From positions 1,938,657-2,002,656 of the forward strand of contig JAOSKM010000001.1 of the NCBI GenBank assembly GCA_027493625.1: a stretch of DNA of 64,000 nucleotides. Reading direction: 5' to 3'. The notes beneath the pieces are model-generated. The model saw only the letters and a program-made list of their open reading frames with translations, was not told the DNA's origin and searched no databases. The position numbers and the translations under genes were made by a program. The stretch is from Planctomycetota bacterium. GTDB lineage: Bacteria > Planctomycetota > UBA8742 > UBA2392. This document shows, piece by piece, positions 28,317-37,905 of this stretch (position 1 is its first letter; every line of letters begins with the position of its first letter).

Positions 28317-29213
28317 ATGGCAAAGAAGAAACTCGACCTGGCTACTTTCGAACTTCCCGACGGCAGAAAACGCCGCGGCTCGTTCGTCGTGCGCCTGGCC
28401 CTGCGCCGTCTCTCCCTGCGCCAGCACCGCGATGCCCTCAAGGCCGCCGCGCGCATGGTGCTGGTGCTGCCGGCCCTGCAGGCGGGCCTGCTGGTCGGCG
28501 TGCTGAAGGGCGAGACCTGGATGCTGCTGCTGGGCCTCGAGGGGCTGTTGATCGCCTGGCTGGCAGCCGGGCAGCTTTCGCGCCCCGCGCCGGAAAGCAA
28601 GCTGATCGGCTTCGGCATCGCGCTGCTGAACGCGGTGCTGCTCAGCGCCGTGGGCCTGTTCCTGGGCAGTCACCTGTTCTGGGTAACGGGCGTGCTGGCA
28701 ATGCTGCCGGTGACGGCGCTGGTTTTTTCGGCCACCGGCGCGCGCACGGTGAAGCTGGCATGGCTGGCATTCGGCGCGCCGCTGCTGCTGGTGCTGCTGG
28801 CGTCGGGCGCCGGGCGGGTTGCGATCGAGCTGTCGAAGAGTGAGAGCGACCCCGTGCAGCGCGGGCAGGAGTTGCAGGTCGCCTGGTATGCCCTGCAGTT
28901 CCGCGGCGGCACCGGTACGGAGCGCGCACTGCTGCGCCTGCGCCAGGCGCAGGCGGCCTTCGAGGCGGGTGACTTCAAGGCCTCGTGGGAGTTTGCCGAC
29001 GACGGGCTGTACGACGAACGCCGGCTGTTGCGGGCGATTCCCGCATCGCTGATCGGCTCTGACCTGGTGGAAAGCCTGCTGCGCCTGAAGGCCCAGGCCT
29101 TCTACAACCATGCCTGGGGCAAGCGGGATCAGATCCACACCCCGCTTCCGCCCGAACCACTGGATGAGGAAACCGCCACAGACCCGACGGTGAAGTTGAA
29201 GTGGGGCTGGTAG
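28317..29213 (+). CDS. Polytopic membrane protein of unknown function
   Basis: Not a recognised family. The 298-residue protein starts MAKKKLDLATFELPDG (ATG 28317) and has about four to five hydrophobic helices: AARMVLVLPALQAGLLVGVL, WMLLLGLEGLLIAWLAAG, GIALLNAVLLSAVGLFLG, VTGVLAMLPVTALVFS and LAWLAFGAPLLLVLLASG. A soluble C-terminal part (about residues 185-298) carries TPR-like helices (ALLRLRQAQAAFEAGDFKASWEFADDGLYDERRLL). It could be a small scaffold in the envelope; nothing more can be supported. Confidence 0.75.
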   Translation: MAKKKLDLATFELPDGRKRRGSFVVRLALRRLSLRQHRDALKAAARMVLVLPALQAGLLVGVLKGETWMLLLGLEGLLIAWLAAGQLSRPAPESKLIGFGIALLNAVLLSAVGLFLGSHLFWVTGVLAMLPVTALVFSATGARTVKLAWLAFGAPLLLVLLASGAGRVAIELSKSESDPVQRGQELQVAWYALQFRGGTGTERALLRLRQAQAAFEAGDFKASWEFADDGLYDERRLLRAIPASLIGSDLVESLLRLKAQAFYNHAWGKRDQIHTPLPPEPLDEETATDPTVKLKWGW

Positions 29214-29225
29214 CTGGTGGCACAG

Positions 29226-29656
29226 GCAATCCTGCACAATACTGCGGGGTTAGGCGAAGCAGCCATCGGTTTAGCTCTTTGGCGCGGAGCGCCTGAACAG
29301 TGGAAGCCCCACCGAACGCCTCCGGCGTTCGGTGGGGGTAATCGGCGAAAGAACGATCAAAGGCGCGGAGCGCCGACACACTCGCGGCGCTTGCCGCGAG
29401 TGCCGATCGGCCGCAAGCGGCCGTTGTGCCGGCGCTCCGCGCCTCTCGAACTTCTTTTACCCGTAACCCCCGCCTTGTTGGCGCCTCGCTGCGCTTGGCG
29501 CCAACCGGCGGGGGCTAACATTTGTTACGGCGGTTGCGCTCGCAACGTCCGCTTGGCACCACACTGTGGTGCCGCGGATGCGCCTGACTGCCGACACAAT
29601 CTGCACGTCGGAGTCTGCCGCGAAACTCCTTAACCCCGCAGTATTGGGCAATCCTG
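29226..29656. mobile_element. 413-bp MITE-like element with 9-bp target duplication
   Basis: The 9-bp word GCAATCCTG occurs on both sides (29226-29234 and 29648-29656). Inside it, CAATACTGCGGGGTTA (29237-29252) is perfectly inverted at 29631-29646. Removing the element restores the palindromic host repeat seen at 28281-28304. The interior has no credible gene but at least six hairpins, among them CGAACGCC-TC-CGGCGTTCG, CTCGCGGC-GCTT-GCCGCGAG, CGGCCGCAAGCGGCCG, GGCGCC...GGCGCC and GGCACCAC-ACT-GTGGTGCC. It fills the 455-bp gap between the flanking genes. Confidence 0.8.
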
Positions 29657-29668
29657 CCTGTGCCGCGC

Positions 29669-30814
29669 TCAGGTTTTGGCCTGCCTGAACAATGCCAGCA
29701 GTTGCTCTGCCCGGTGACGGTAGCTGTGTCTGGCGCCTTCCTGGGCGGCATCGGCGGACAACCGACGCGCCAGCGCGGCGTCCGACGCCAGTTCGGTCAG
29801 CGCCGCAGCCAGTGCCCGCGCGTCGCCGGCCTGGTACAGCCTCGCGGTGCGCCCGTCCTGCAGCACCTCCCGCACGCTGGGCACGTCGGCAGCCACGATC
29901 GGCAGGCCCATCGCCAGGTACTCGAACAGCTTGAGCGGCGAGGTGAACCGCGCGCTGATGCTGTGCTCGGGCGGCAGCGGGTGCACCGCGCAGGCGCAGG
30001 TCTTGACGTGTAAAGGGATGTCGGCCTGCCCCACCCGGCCGGTAAGCTCAACGCGCCCGTCCAGGCCCAGCCGCGCGATCTCGGACTTCAGGCGCTGTTC
30101 GTCTTCGGGCTTGCCGCCGCCCACGACTTTCAGGCGCAAACCGGGCGCCAGCACCAGCGCCTCCAGCAGCAGCTCAAGCCCTTTCCAGAACTGCAGCGTG
30201 CCGACCCACGCCACGGTGCGGCCGTCACCGCCCTGCCACACCGGCTTAAACAGGCTGGTGTCCACGGCGCTGGGCACCACGGCGGCCGGGCCGCTGTAGC
30301 CGAAACGGGCGCGGATCTCGTCCAGCAGGCCCTGGGTAATCGCAGCCACACCGGCCGCGCGGGAATAGATGTCGCGCTCAAGCTCGTGCAGCCGCGCCGC
30401 CTCGCGCGCGGGCGCCCCGCGGTCGCGCGCCCAAAGTTCACCGACCAGGTGCGCCTCGTAAGCCAGCGGCAGGTTGACACCTTTGTGGGCGGCGTGCGCG
30501 GCCAGCTTGTCGCTGCGCAGCCACAGCACGTCGGCGCCGGAGTGCGGGACCGCCTTGCGGAACGCGCGGAAATACACGCTGTTGAGCGTCAGGCCCATAC
30601 GTTTGTGCAGGCTGGGAAGCGTGGCGATCTTCAGCCCCGGCGGCAACTCCAGGGCCAGGTGCCGTGCGGCGTACTCGCCCACGCGCTCAACGCTGTCCGG
30701 CGTGTACCAGGTCACCGGCGCCAGCTCGGCGACCGCGGCCAGGCTGCGCACGATCGCCACCCAGCGCGCGCGGCCGGCGTCGATCGGTTCATGGTGCGCG
30801 AACACGACATGCAT
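29669..30814 (-). CDS. GT4-type (family 1) glycosyltransferase
   Basis: A GT-B-fold retaining glycosyltransferase, 381 residues, probably acting on the cytoplasmic face of the membrane in polysaccharide or glycolipid synthesis. The C-terminal nucleotide-sugar domain shows VAWVGTLQFWKGLELLLEAL, LKVVGGGKPEDE, and the E-x7-E-like motif area PPEHSISARFTSPLKLFEYLAMGLPIVAADVPSVREVL (given in pieces: EHSISARFTSPLK, EYLAMGLPIVA). The N-terminal domain begins MHVVFAHHEPIDAG, a typical acceptor-binding start. Donor and acceptor cannot be told. It stands alone, divergent from the GspE-type ATPase gene. Confidence 0.88.
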   Translation of the reverse strand: MHVVFAHHEPIDAGRARWVAIVRSLAAVAELAPVTWYTPDSVERVGEYAARHLALELPPGLKIATLPSLHKRMGLTLNSVYFRAFRKAVPHSGADVLWLRSDKLAAHAAHKGVNLPLAYEAHLVGELWARDRGAPAREAARLHELERDIYSRAAGVAAITQGLLDEIRARFGYSGPAAVVPSAVDTSLFKPVWQGGDGRTVAWVGTLQFWKGLELLLEALVLAPGLRLKVVGGGKPEDEQRLKSEIARLGLDGRVELTGRVGQADIPLHVKTCACAVHPLPPEHSISARFTSPLKLFEYLAMGLPIVAADVPSVREVLQDGRTARLYQAGDARALAAALTELASDAALARRLSADAAQEGARHSYRHRAEQLLALFRQAKT

Positions 30815-30966
30815 GCGCCCATTGGAGCCGCGGCCTACGAGTCAGGCAAGTCCGCAACGCCGCTCGTCCGCAATTACGCACGCCGGGGGGACGAAAACAA
30901 CCTGTCGGTACGTTTTTACAGCGGCCGGAAGGGCGCTAGACTGGGGCCGCGCAAACAAAGGGCAAC

Positions 30967-32859
30967 ATGACCGACGTCTCAACCACGCAGCATCCACGCT
31001 ACAGCGAGCGCAAGGAAACCCACCGCAAGATCGGCGAGCTGCTGGTCGAGGCCGGCAAGCTGCGGCGCGACCAGCTGGAACACGCGCTGCGCATGCAGCA
31101 GACCATGGGCGGGCTGATCGGCAGTGTGCTGGTTGAGCTGGGACTGATCCACGACAGCGATCTGTCCGAGACGCTGGCAAAGTCGCTGGGGCTCGAGATG
31201 ATCGACCTCAACCGCATCGGCGTCGTGGACCCGGACGCCGCCCACTTCATTCCGGAAAGCATCGCGCGCCGCCACAAGCTGATCGGCGTACGCTTCGAAA
31301 AGAGCAGGCCGGAACGCAAGACGCCGGACCGCGTGGTGGTCGCGATGTCCGACCCCAGCGATTTCATGGCGCTCGACAGCATCCGCGCCGCCACAAACAT
31401 GGAGCCCATCGCGGCCGTCGCCACCCGCGCGCAGATCAGCGACGCACTGCAGACCGCATACCTGGAAAGCCCGCTCAGCCTTGAAGAAGCCGTCGGCGAG
31501 CTCAAAGACTTCAAGATCGAGACCACCAGCGAACTCGGTGACATCGACGATTTCCAGCGCCTGAAATCAGAGGCCGGCCTGGCGCCCGTGGTGCGCTTCG
31601 TGAACAGCATGCTGTTCGAGGCCGCGCGCATGAAGGCCAGCGACATCCACATCGAGCCGCAGGAGCACCATCTGCGCTGCCGCTTCCGCATTGACGGCGA
31701 GTTGCGCGTGGTCGCGCCGCCGCCCAAGGAGCTGCAGAACGCAATCATCAGCCGCATCAAGATCATCAGCGCGCTGGATATCGCCGAGCGCCGACTGCCC
31801 CAGGACGGACGCCTGAAGATCCGTTTCCTGGGCCGCAACATCGACGTGCGCGTCTCCACCATGCCGACCGTGTTCGGCGAGAAAGTGGTGCTGCGCCTGC
31901 TGGACCAGAGCGGCACCACGCTGAGCCTCGACGACCTCGGCTTCGAGGAAGACATCGTGACCTCGATGCGCCGCATCATCACGGCGCCCTATGGCATCGT
32001 GCTGCTGTGCGGGCCCACCGGCTGCGGCAAGAGCACCACCCTGTACAGCTTCCTGCGCGAGCTGAACACCGCCAACGTCAACATCGTGACGGTGGAAGAC
32101 CCGGTCGAGTACCGCCTTGAGGGCGTGAACCAGACCCACGTGAAAGCCAAGATCGGCCTCACCTTCGCCAACTGCCTGCGCACCATCCTGCGCCAGGACC
32201 CGGACATCGTGATGGTGGGCGAAATCCGCGACCTCGAGACGCTCGAGGTCGCCGTGCGCGCCAGCCTGACCGGCCACCTGGTGTTCAGCACCCTGCACAC
32301 CAACACGGCCGTCAGCAGCATCACGCGCATGGAGAACATGGGCCTGGCGCCCTACCTGATTTCCGCAACGCTGAACGCGGCCCTCAGCCAGCGCCTGGTG
32401 CGCAAGGTGTGCAAGACCTGCGGCAAGCGCGAAGAACTGAAGCCCATGGCGCGTGAAGCGCTCGAGCGCGTGCTGGGGCAGACCGTCAACTTCGAGGTGA
32501 TGCAGCGTGTCGGCTGCCCGGAGTGCGGCTACAGCGGCTACAAGGGCCGCCTGGCGGTCAACGAGCTGTTTGAGCCCAACGACCAGATCCGCGACATGAT
32601 CAACCACGGCGCCGACGAGCTGAAGCTGATCGACGCTGCCAAGGCGTCCGGCATGCAGTTCCTGATCGACAACGCCTGGCGCAAACTCAAGGCCGGTGTC
32701 ACCACGGTTGAAGAGGTGCTCAGCCTCGGCTTCCAGAAGGCCGATGACGCAGCCTCGCTCACACGCGACAAGAACCGCGGCGACAGCGAAGAGCTGGTGT
32801 TCGAAGAAGAAAGTCCGGCCGCCACGGTGATCGACTTCGACCAGCAACCCCCGGCCTAG
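30967..32859 (+). CDS. Type II secretion / type IV pilus assembly ATPase (GspE/PilB family)
   Basis: Hexameric ATPase that drives pilus or pseudopilus assembly at the inner membrane. The N-terminal MshEN domain (KIGELLVEAGKLRRDQLEHAL, MGGLIGSVLVELGLI) is followed by N2 (KASDIHIEP), Walker A GPTGCGKSTT, the Asp box (EDPVEYRL), Walker B MVGEIRD, the His box LVFSTLHTN, and the tetracysteine zinc site CKTCGKR...CPECGY. At 630 residues it is longer than GspE because of an acidic C-terminal extension. GspF, pilin or prepilin peptidase genes are not nearby; the secretin at 60895-63645 could serve the same machine. Confidence 0.93.
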   Translation: MTDVSTTQHPRYSERKETHRKIGELLVEAGKLRRDQLEHALRMQQTMGGLIGSVLVELGLIHDSDLSETLAKSLGLEMIDLNRIGVVDPDAAHFIPESIARRHKLIGVRFEKSRPERKTPDRVVVAMSDPSDFMALDSIRAATNMEPIAAVATRAQISDALQTAYLESPLSLEEAVGELKDFKIETTSELGDIDDFQRLKSEAGLAPVVRFVNSMLFEAARMKASDIHIEPQEHHLRCRFRIDGELRVVAPPPKELQNAIISRIKIISALDIAERRLPQDGRLKIRFLGRNIDVRVSTMPTVFGEKVVLRLLDQSGTTLSLDDLGFEEDIVTSMRRIITAPYGIVLLCGPTGCGKSTTLYSFLRELNTANVNIVTVEDPVEYRLEGVNQTHVKAKIGLTFANCLRTILRQDPDIVMVGEIRDLETLEVAVRASLTGHLVFSTLHTNTAVSSITRMENMGLAPYLISATLNAALSQRLVRKVCKTCGKREELKPMAREALERVLGQTVNFEVMQRVGCPECGYSGYKGRLAVNELFEPNDQIRDMINHGADELKLIDAAKASGMQFLIDNAWRKLKAGVTTVEEVLSLGFQKADDAASLTRDKNRGDSEELVFEEESPAATVIDFDQQPPA

Positions 32860-32862
32860 GTA

Positions 32863-32883
32863 GTGCAGGCGCCCCGCCTGCAC
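32863..32883. terminator. 9-bp hairpin after the GspE-type gene
   Basis: GTGCAGGCG-CCC-CGCCTGCAC starts 4 bases after the stop codon. A T tract is absent, so it may be a repeat unit or a Rho-independent terminator of weak form. Confidence 0.4.
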
Positions 32884-32887
32884 CAAA

Positions 32888-33375
32888 GGTTTCTACACAA
32901 GCCCTCATTTGAGCCGGCGCAGCCGGCGGTTCTCCCGGTAAGCCCCCGGCGGTCGGCGCCAAGCGCAGCGAGGCGCTGACAAGCCGGGGGATATCGCGGC
33001 ATGGCTTCATGAGCCGCGCAGCGGCGGTTCTCCCTCACTGCCTGCGCATGCGTTCTTCCCAAAGCACGGACGCAACGCCAGGACGCCAGGGAGCGCCACG
33101 ACCTATTCTTGGTTCGCACGCCATTCGGTTCGGCCGTGAGCTGGTTGAGCCCGGCACAAGAGTATCGTGGCGCTGCGGCGCACATCGGCGTTGACTGCCG
33201 TGCGGCATTGGTGTGCTTATGAGTCCGCGGCTGAAAACGTTTCGGAACGTCGCACCAGAGCCGCCGCTCCGCGGCTCATGCTTTGCGACTGCCCGAACCC
33301 CCGGCTCCGCTCCCCTGCGCCGGGGGCTTACCAGAGAGACGCCGGCTGCGCCGGCACATGTTTAGAGACCTATGG
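32888..33375. repeat. Hairpin-rich inverted-repeat region without genes
   Basis: This fills the 528-bp gap 32860-33387. Left words (GAGCCGGCGCAGCCGGCGGTT, shown as GCCGGCGCAGCCGGCG; GGTAAGCCCCCGGCG; CATGAGCCGCGCAGCGGCGG) recur inverted on the right near 33240-33360 (CGCCGGCTGCGCCGGC; CGCCGGGGGCTTACC; GCCGCTCCGCGGCTCATG). Each word is itself a short palindrome, so the region can fold as one long imperfect hairpin made of small hairpins. The centre (about 33045-33225) looks like degraded sequence with no convincing gene. Confidence 0.65.
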
Positions 33376-33387
33376 TTCGCAGAGGGG

Positions 33388-35277
33388 TCAGTTCGCCAGC
33401 AGTTCCACCAGCTTGCGGGCGTGGTCGGCCGAGATGGCCTCGCCCAGTGTGCCCTCGAAGCGGCGGGTGATCACGCCCACCACCTTGCCGTTGGTGTTGA
33501 TCAGCGGCCCGCCGGAATTGCCGGGGATGATCGGCGCCGAGGTGCCGATCACGCCCACTTCCAATTGCAGGCTGCGGATGTCGCCGGTGGCGGGGCTGGT
33601 GGTCACCGTGGTGCCCTTGATGACGCTGAGGCCCAGCGGGTAGCCCAGCGACATCACCTTGTCGGTGACGTGCAGGGCCTTCAGCTCGTCGTCGCTGGCG
33701 ATCGGCAGCGGCGTGGTGAGCTCCTTGGCGCTGCGCCGGTCGAACTCAAGCACCGCGAGGTCGTTGAAGGTGTCCATGTTGTGCACGCCGGCCTGCTTCA
33801 CGCGCTCGATGATGTCCTCAGGCAGGTCAGTGCGGAAGCCGGCCTGCTTCAGGTAGCCCTCGTAGTTATCGCCAAAGGTGGTCCAGTCGTCCGGCGCGAA
33901 GCCTTTCACTTTCAGGCTGCCGTTGCCGCCGCGCCCGCCGGGCAGTGTGGCCCAGGCCTCCGAGACGCTTAGGTTGGTGTCGCCCACTTTCTCCCGCAGC
34001 TTGGCGCCGGGGTGCCAGGCCGCGATCACCCAGTCTTTCAGCGGCGCGGGGCGCACGTTGCGGATGGCGTGGCTGATCGAGAGCTCGGGCTTGAACAGGT
34101 AGGGCTTGATCACGTGCTTGTTGGTGACGATCCAGGCCTTCTTGTCGCTGGTTTTGGCGAGCCAGCCGGTGCCGGTTCCGCTCTCGATGCCGACCGCCTT
34201 GCCGTTTTCATCCAGCAGCGGGTATTGCACGAAGATCAGGAACACCGAGTTGTTGTAGGTGTCCATGATCTCGCGGAACGCGTTGTCCGAGGGCGCCTTC
34301 GACAGCTCTTCCAGGCGCTTGAGCTGGTCGGCAGTGGCGTCTTTCAGCTCCTTGAGCTGCGCTTCGCTGATTTCCTTGACGCGCGCCGCGGTCTGCTCGT
34401 CTACGTTCTTCCTGAGTTCCTCGAAGCGCTTGTCCTGCTCGACCTTCAGGGTCGCGACCTGCTCGGCCAGGGATGACTCCAGCGCGTTCATCTTGGCGCG
34501 CAGGTCATCGAGTTCTTTCTGGCGTTCCTTTTCGGCGTCCTGGCGCTGCTTCTCGGCCTCCTGGCGCTTGCGCTCGGCTTCGTCCAGCGCGGCCGTGGCG
34601 TCGGCCTTTTCCTTTTCGTGCCTGGCCTCGTTGTGCAGGTAGTACCACACGCCGATGGCGGCGGCGGCCACGATCAGCATGAACAGCGCGCCCACCAGGG
34701 TGCTCAGGCCCGCGCGGCGGCGCGCGGCCCGGGCCTCGAGCTTTTCGGCCACCGCCTTGATCATGTGGCGGGTCTTGTCGCCGGCGCCGACCTGCGCGCC
34801 GACTTCGTTCACCATGATCGTCAGGCTTTCCGGGTCGCCGTCGTCGGCGGGCTGGGCCTGGGGCACGGTCTGGGCCGCCAGCGTCGGCGGCGGCGCGGGG
34901 CGTGCGGCCTCGCCGGGGATCACGATTTTCATCGTCGCGCCCTCCAGCCCCAGCGAGATTTCGTCGCCGTCGTAGAGGCGCGTCCCTTCGGCCGTGGCGC
35001 GCATGCGGTTGACGTAGAGGCCGTTGCTGCTGCCCTGGTCGCGCAGGAACAGGCCGTCGTTGCGTTCTTCCAGCAGTGCGTGGTGGCCGGAAACCTTGAG
35101 GTCGCGGGCGCCGTCGAAGCGCAGTGTGCAATCGGGGGCGCGCCCGACCATCACGCCGGCGCGGAGTTCCTTGCTGGTGTAGCCGAAGCGCCGCCCCGCC
35201 AGCGAGCTGGTCAGGACTTCAATGATCGCGCGAGGCGCGGCCGGCTCGTGCCGGGTGGGCTGTACGTCTGCCGTCAT
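33388..35277 (-). CDS. FHA domain - transmembrane - coiled coil - trypsin-like serine protease
   Basis: Residues about 17-100 form an FHA phosphothreonine-binding domain (GVMVGRAPDCTLRF, SGHHALLEE, SSNGLYVNRMRA, LYDGDEISLG). A transmembrane helix (STLVGALFMLIVAAAAIGVWYYL) follows, then a charged coiled coil, then a HtrA/trypsin-like domain outside the membrane: His in WIVTNKHV, Asp in FNDLAVLEFD, Ser in PGNSGGPLI. All three catalytic residues are present. The PDZ domain of HtrA is absent. The likely role is envelope proteolysis controlled by cytoplasmic Ser/Thr phosphorylation, an inference from architecture. Start ATG 35275-35277 is chosen close to the FHA domain; ATG 35298 is possible. Downstream of lon on the same strand. 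Confidence 0.88.
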   Translation of the reverse strand: MTADVQPTRHEPAAPRAIIEVLTSSLAGRRFGYTSKELRAGVMVGRAPDCTLRFDGARDLKVSGHHALLEERNDGLFLRDQGSSNGLYVNRMRATAEGTRLYDGDEISLGLEGATMKIVIPGEAARPAPPPTLAAQTVPQAQPADDGDPESLTIMVNEVGAQVGAGDKTRHMIKAVAEKLEARAARRRAGLSTLVGALFMLIVAAAAIGVWYYLHNEARHEKEKADATAALDEAERKRQEAEKQRQDAEKERQKELDDLRAKMNALESSLAEQVATLKVEQDKRFEELRKNVDEQTAARVKEISEAQLKELKDATADQLKRLEELSKAPSDNAFREIMDTYNNSVFLIFVQYPLLDENGKAVGIESGTGTGWLAKTSDKKAWIVTNKHVIKPYLFKPELSISHAIRNVRPAPLKDWVIAAWHPGAKLREKVGDTNLSVSEAWATLPGGRGGNGSLKVKGFAPDDWTTFGDNYEGYLKQAGFRTDLPEDIIERVKQAGVHNMDTFNDLAVLEFDRRSAKELTTPLPIASDDELKALHVTDKVMSLGYPLGLSVIKGTTVTTSPATGDIRSLQLEVGVIGTSAPIIPGNSGGPLINTNGKVVGVITRRFEGTLGEAISADHARKLVELLAN

Positions 35278-35350
35278 GATGGGGAAAGCATATCGCATCC
35301 CCACCAGCGGGCAAGCCGTGCCGGGGACGGGTATCTGTATCAACCCGTTT

Positions 35351-35394
35351 CGCCGGGCGGGACGCCCGGCGAACTCATCGACGGGACGTCGATG
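35351..35394. other. Twin perfect palindromes with GGA loops
   Basis: CGCCGGGCG-GGA-CGCCCGGCG (35351-35371) and CATCGACG-GGA-CGTCGATG (35376-35394) stand side by side between lon and the FHA-protease gene. Neither is followed by a T tract. They may separate expression of the two genes or be short dispersed repeats. Confidence 0.6.
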
Positions 35395-35409
35395 TCACTC
35401 GCGATTCGG

Positions 35410-37863
35410 CTACTCTTCCGTGTCGCGGCCTGTCTTGCGGGCCTTTTTCTTGCCGCGGGTTTTCCTGGTGGGGGCCGGGAGCTTCAGGTCCAGACCTATG
35501 ATGGCTTTGCTGAGGTTTTCCCTTACATCCTCTGTCAGCGTGATGGTCAGGGCCTTCTTGGCCTCTTCCGGCACGTCTTTCAGGTCCTTGTCGTTCAGCT
35601 TGGGCAGCAGCACTTCCTTCAGGCCGCTGCGGTAGGCCGCGAGCACCTTTTCCTTGATGCCGCCCACCGCCAGCACTTTGCCGCGCAGCGTCACCTCGCC
35701 GGTCATGGCGATGTCGCCGCGCACCTTCTTGCCTGTGTACAGGCTGGTGAGCGCGGTGGTGATGCTTACGCCTGCCGAGGGCCCGTCCTTGGGCACGGCG
35801 CCTTCCGGGAAGTGCACGTGCACGTCGTACTTCTCGAAATCCTCAATCGGGATGCCCAGCGCCGCCGCGTTGCTGCGCACGAAGCTGAGCGCCGTGCTGA
35901 CGCTTTCCTTCATCACGTCGCCCAGGCTGCCGGTCACCTTCACGTTGCCCTTGCCCGGGTAGCGCGTGCTCTCGATCAGCAGCGTGTCGCCGCCCATGCT
36001 GGTCCAGGCCAGGCCGCTGACCACGCCGATTTCCGGCCTGCGCGCACCCGCCTCGGGCAGCCACAGCCGCGGCCCCAGGTACTCAAGCAGGTCGTCGGGC
36101 TTGATGGTCACCTCGGCGTCGAGGCTGATTTCCTCGGCCGCCACGCGCGTCGCCAGCTTGCGGCAGATGCCAGCGATGCGGCGTTCGAAGTTGCGCAGGC
36201 CGGCCTCGCGCGTGTAGCCGCGCACGATTTCACGGATGGTCGCCTTGGGGAACTTGACGTTGCCGGCCTTCAATCCCGCGTTCTCGATCTGGCGCGGGAT
36301 GATGTAGCGCTTGGCGATCGCTTCCTTCTCTTCCAGCGTGTAGCCCGCCAGGCGGATCACTTCCATGCGGTCGCGCAGGGGCCCGGGGATGGTGTCCAGC
36401 ATGTTGGCCGTGCAGATGAACAGCACGCGGCTCAGGTCGTAAGGCACGTCGAGGTAACGGTCGTGGAACTGGTGGTTCTGCTCCGGGTCCAGCACCTCCA
36501 GCAGCGCCGCGGCGGGGTCGCCCCGCATGCTCTGGCTGAGTTTATCCACCTCGTCGAGCATCAGGATCGGGTTGGCTTTGCCCGCCTTCTTCATCGCCTG
36601 CAGGATGCGGCCGGGCATGGCGCCCACATAGGTGCGGCGGTGGCCCATGATCTCGGCGTCGTCGCTCAGGCCGCCGAGGCTGATGCGCTGGAACTCGCGG
36701 CCCATGGCGTGCGCGACGCTGCGGCCGAGGCTGGTCTTGCCCACGCCGGGCGGACCGACCAGGCACAGGATGGGGCCCTTGAGTTCCTTCTTGAGCTTCA
36801 GCACGGCCAGGAACTCGATGATGCGGTCTTTCACTTCCTCGAGGCCGAAGTGGTCTTTGTCGAGAATCGCGCGCACGCGCTTGAGGTCGAGGTTGTCGAT
36901 GCTGGTCTCATGCCAGGGCACGCTGAGCAGCCAGTCGATGTGGGTGTGGACCACGTTGTACTCGGCGCTGGCCTCGCTGATCAGGCTGAGGCGGTCGATC
37001 TCGGCCTCGCACTCCTTGCGCGCGATTTCGGGCAACCTGGCCGCGTCCATGCGCTCTTTCAGCTTCTCGATGGCGGCCTCGGTGCCCTCGACGTCGCCCA
37101 GCTCGCCGCGGATGGCCTTGAGCTGCTGGCGCAGGAAGTATTCGCGCTGGGACTTCTCGATCGCCACCTGGGTGCGCATCTGCACTTCGCGGTCCACGGC
37201 CAGGCGCGCGATTTCGTCCTCGATCAGCTTGATCACCTGCTTGAGGCGCTTCTTGCAGTCCAGCTCGCAGAGGATCTCGGCCTTCACCTTCACCGGCAGC
37301 GACATGTAGGTCGCCAGCAGGTCTGCGAAACGGCCGGGGCCGCGGATGTTCATCTTGAGGACGTTCACCAGCTCGTTGGAGTAGGCCGGGTCGAGGCTGA
37401 CCAGGGTCTCGAACTTTTCCAGCGCCTCCTGGATCAGCCGCATCATGGCGGGCGACTCGTCGTCGCTGCCGATGGTGCGCGCGGGGGAAACCTCTGCCAC
37501 TGCGAAAGGGTCGAGGCCGGTGAGCTTCTTGAGCTTGACGCGGGTAAGACCCTGCACCGCGCACTGGATGGTGCCGTCGGGCAGGTACATCTTGTGGATC
37601 AGGCGCCCGCTGACGCCGATCGGGTACAGGTCATCAAGGTTCTTGATGGTCTCGGCCTGCTGGTCGCGCTGGGTGGCCAGGCACAGCATGGTGTCGGCCG
37701 TGGGCAGCGAGTTCAGCAGGTTGATGTTGGGTTTGCGGTGGACGGAAAAGCTGGCAACGTGATAGGGAAACACCACCACGGAGACCAGCGGCAGCAAGGG
37801 CAGCGTGTTGGGCACGGACTGCGCCAGGATCTTGGTGCTGTTGTTTCCCGAGTAACCGGACAT
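35410..37863 (-). CDS. lon: ATP-dependent protease Lon
   Basis: Lon is a hexameric cytoplasmic AAA+ protease that degrades misfolded and regulatory proteins. The 817-residue protein has the LAN substrate domain ([21 protein letters not shown]), helical linker, Walker [14 protein letters not shown], Walker B-type [10 protein letters not shown], sensor residues, and the peptidase domain with Ser in [10 protein letters not shown] and Lys in [13 protein letters not shown]. It ends in a basic [13 protein letters not shown] tail. The ATG at 37861-37863 has GGGGGTG five bases upstream; the open frame extends 271 codons beyond it, but that part overlaps the divergent gene and is not Lon-like. Confidence 0.96.
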   Translation of the reverse strand: MSGYSGNNSTKILAQSVPNTLPLLPLVSVVVFPYHVASFSVHRKPNINLLNSLPTADTMLCLATQRDQQAETIKNLDDLYPIGVSGRLIHKMYLPDGTIQCAVQGLTRVKLKKLTGLDPFAVAEVSPARTIGSDDESPAMMRLIQEALEKFETLVSLDPAYSNELVNVLKMNIRGPGRFADLLATYMSLPVKVKAEILCELDCKKRLKQVIKLIEDEIARLAVDREVQMRTQVAIEKSQREYFLRQQLKAIRGELGDVEGTEAAIEKLKERMDAARLPEIARKECEAEIDRLSLISEASAEYNVVHTHIDWLLSVPWHETSIDNLDLKRVRAILDKDHFGLEEVKDRIIEFLAVLKLKKELKGPILCLVGPPGVGKTSLGRSVAHAMGREFQRISLGGLSDDAEIMGHRRTYVGAMPGRILQAMKKAGKANPILMLDEVDKLSQSMRGDPAAALLEVLDPEQNHQFHDRYLDVPYDLSRVLFICTANMLDTIPGPLRDRMEVIRLAGYTLEEKEAIAKRYIIPRQIENAGLKAGNVKFPKATIREIVRGYTREAGLRNFERRIAGICRKLATRVAAEEISLDAEVTIKPDDLLEYLGPRLWLPEAGARRPEIGVVSGLAWTSMGGDTLLIESTRYPGKGNVKVTGSLGDVMKESVSTALSFVRSNAAALGIPIEDFEKYDVHVHFPEGAVPKDGPSAGVSITTALTSLYTGKKVRGDIAMTGEVTLRGKVLAVGGIKEKVLAAYRSGLKEVLLPKLNDKDLKDVPEEAKKALTITLTEDVRENLSKAIIGLDLKLPAPTRKTRGKKKARKTGRDTEE

Positions 37864-37905
37864 AATCACCCCCGCCAGTGGGGCCGTTTGTAGCAGGCAA
37901 GCCTG

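Noticed and set aside
34618-37893. 1,091-codon plus-strand frame opposite lon
   Set aside because: Antisense shadow of lon and the FHA-protease gene; no domain resemblance.
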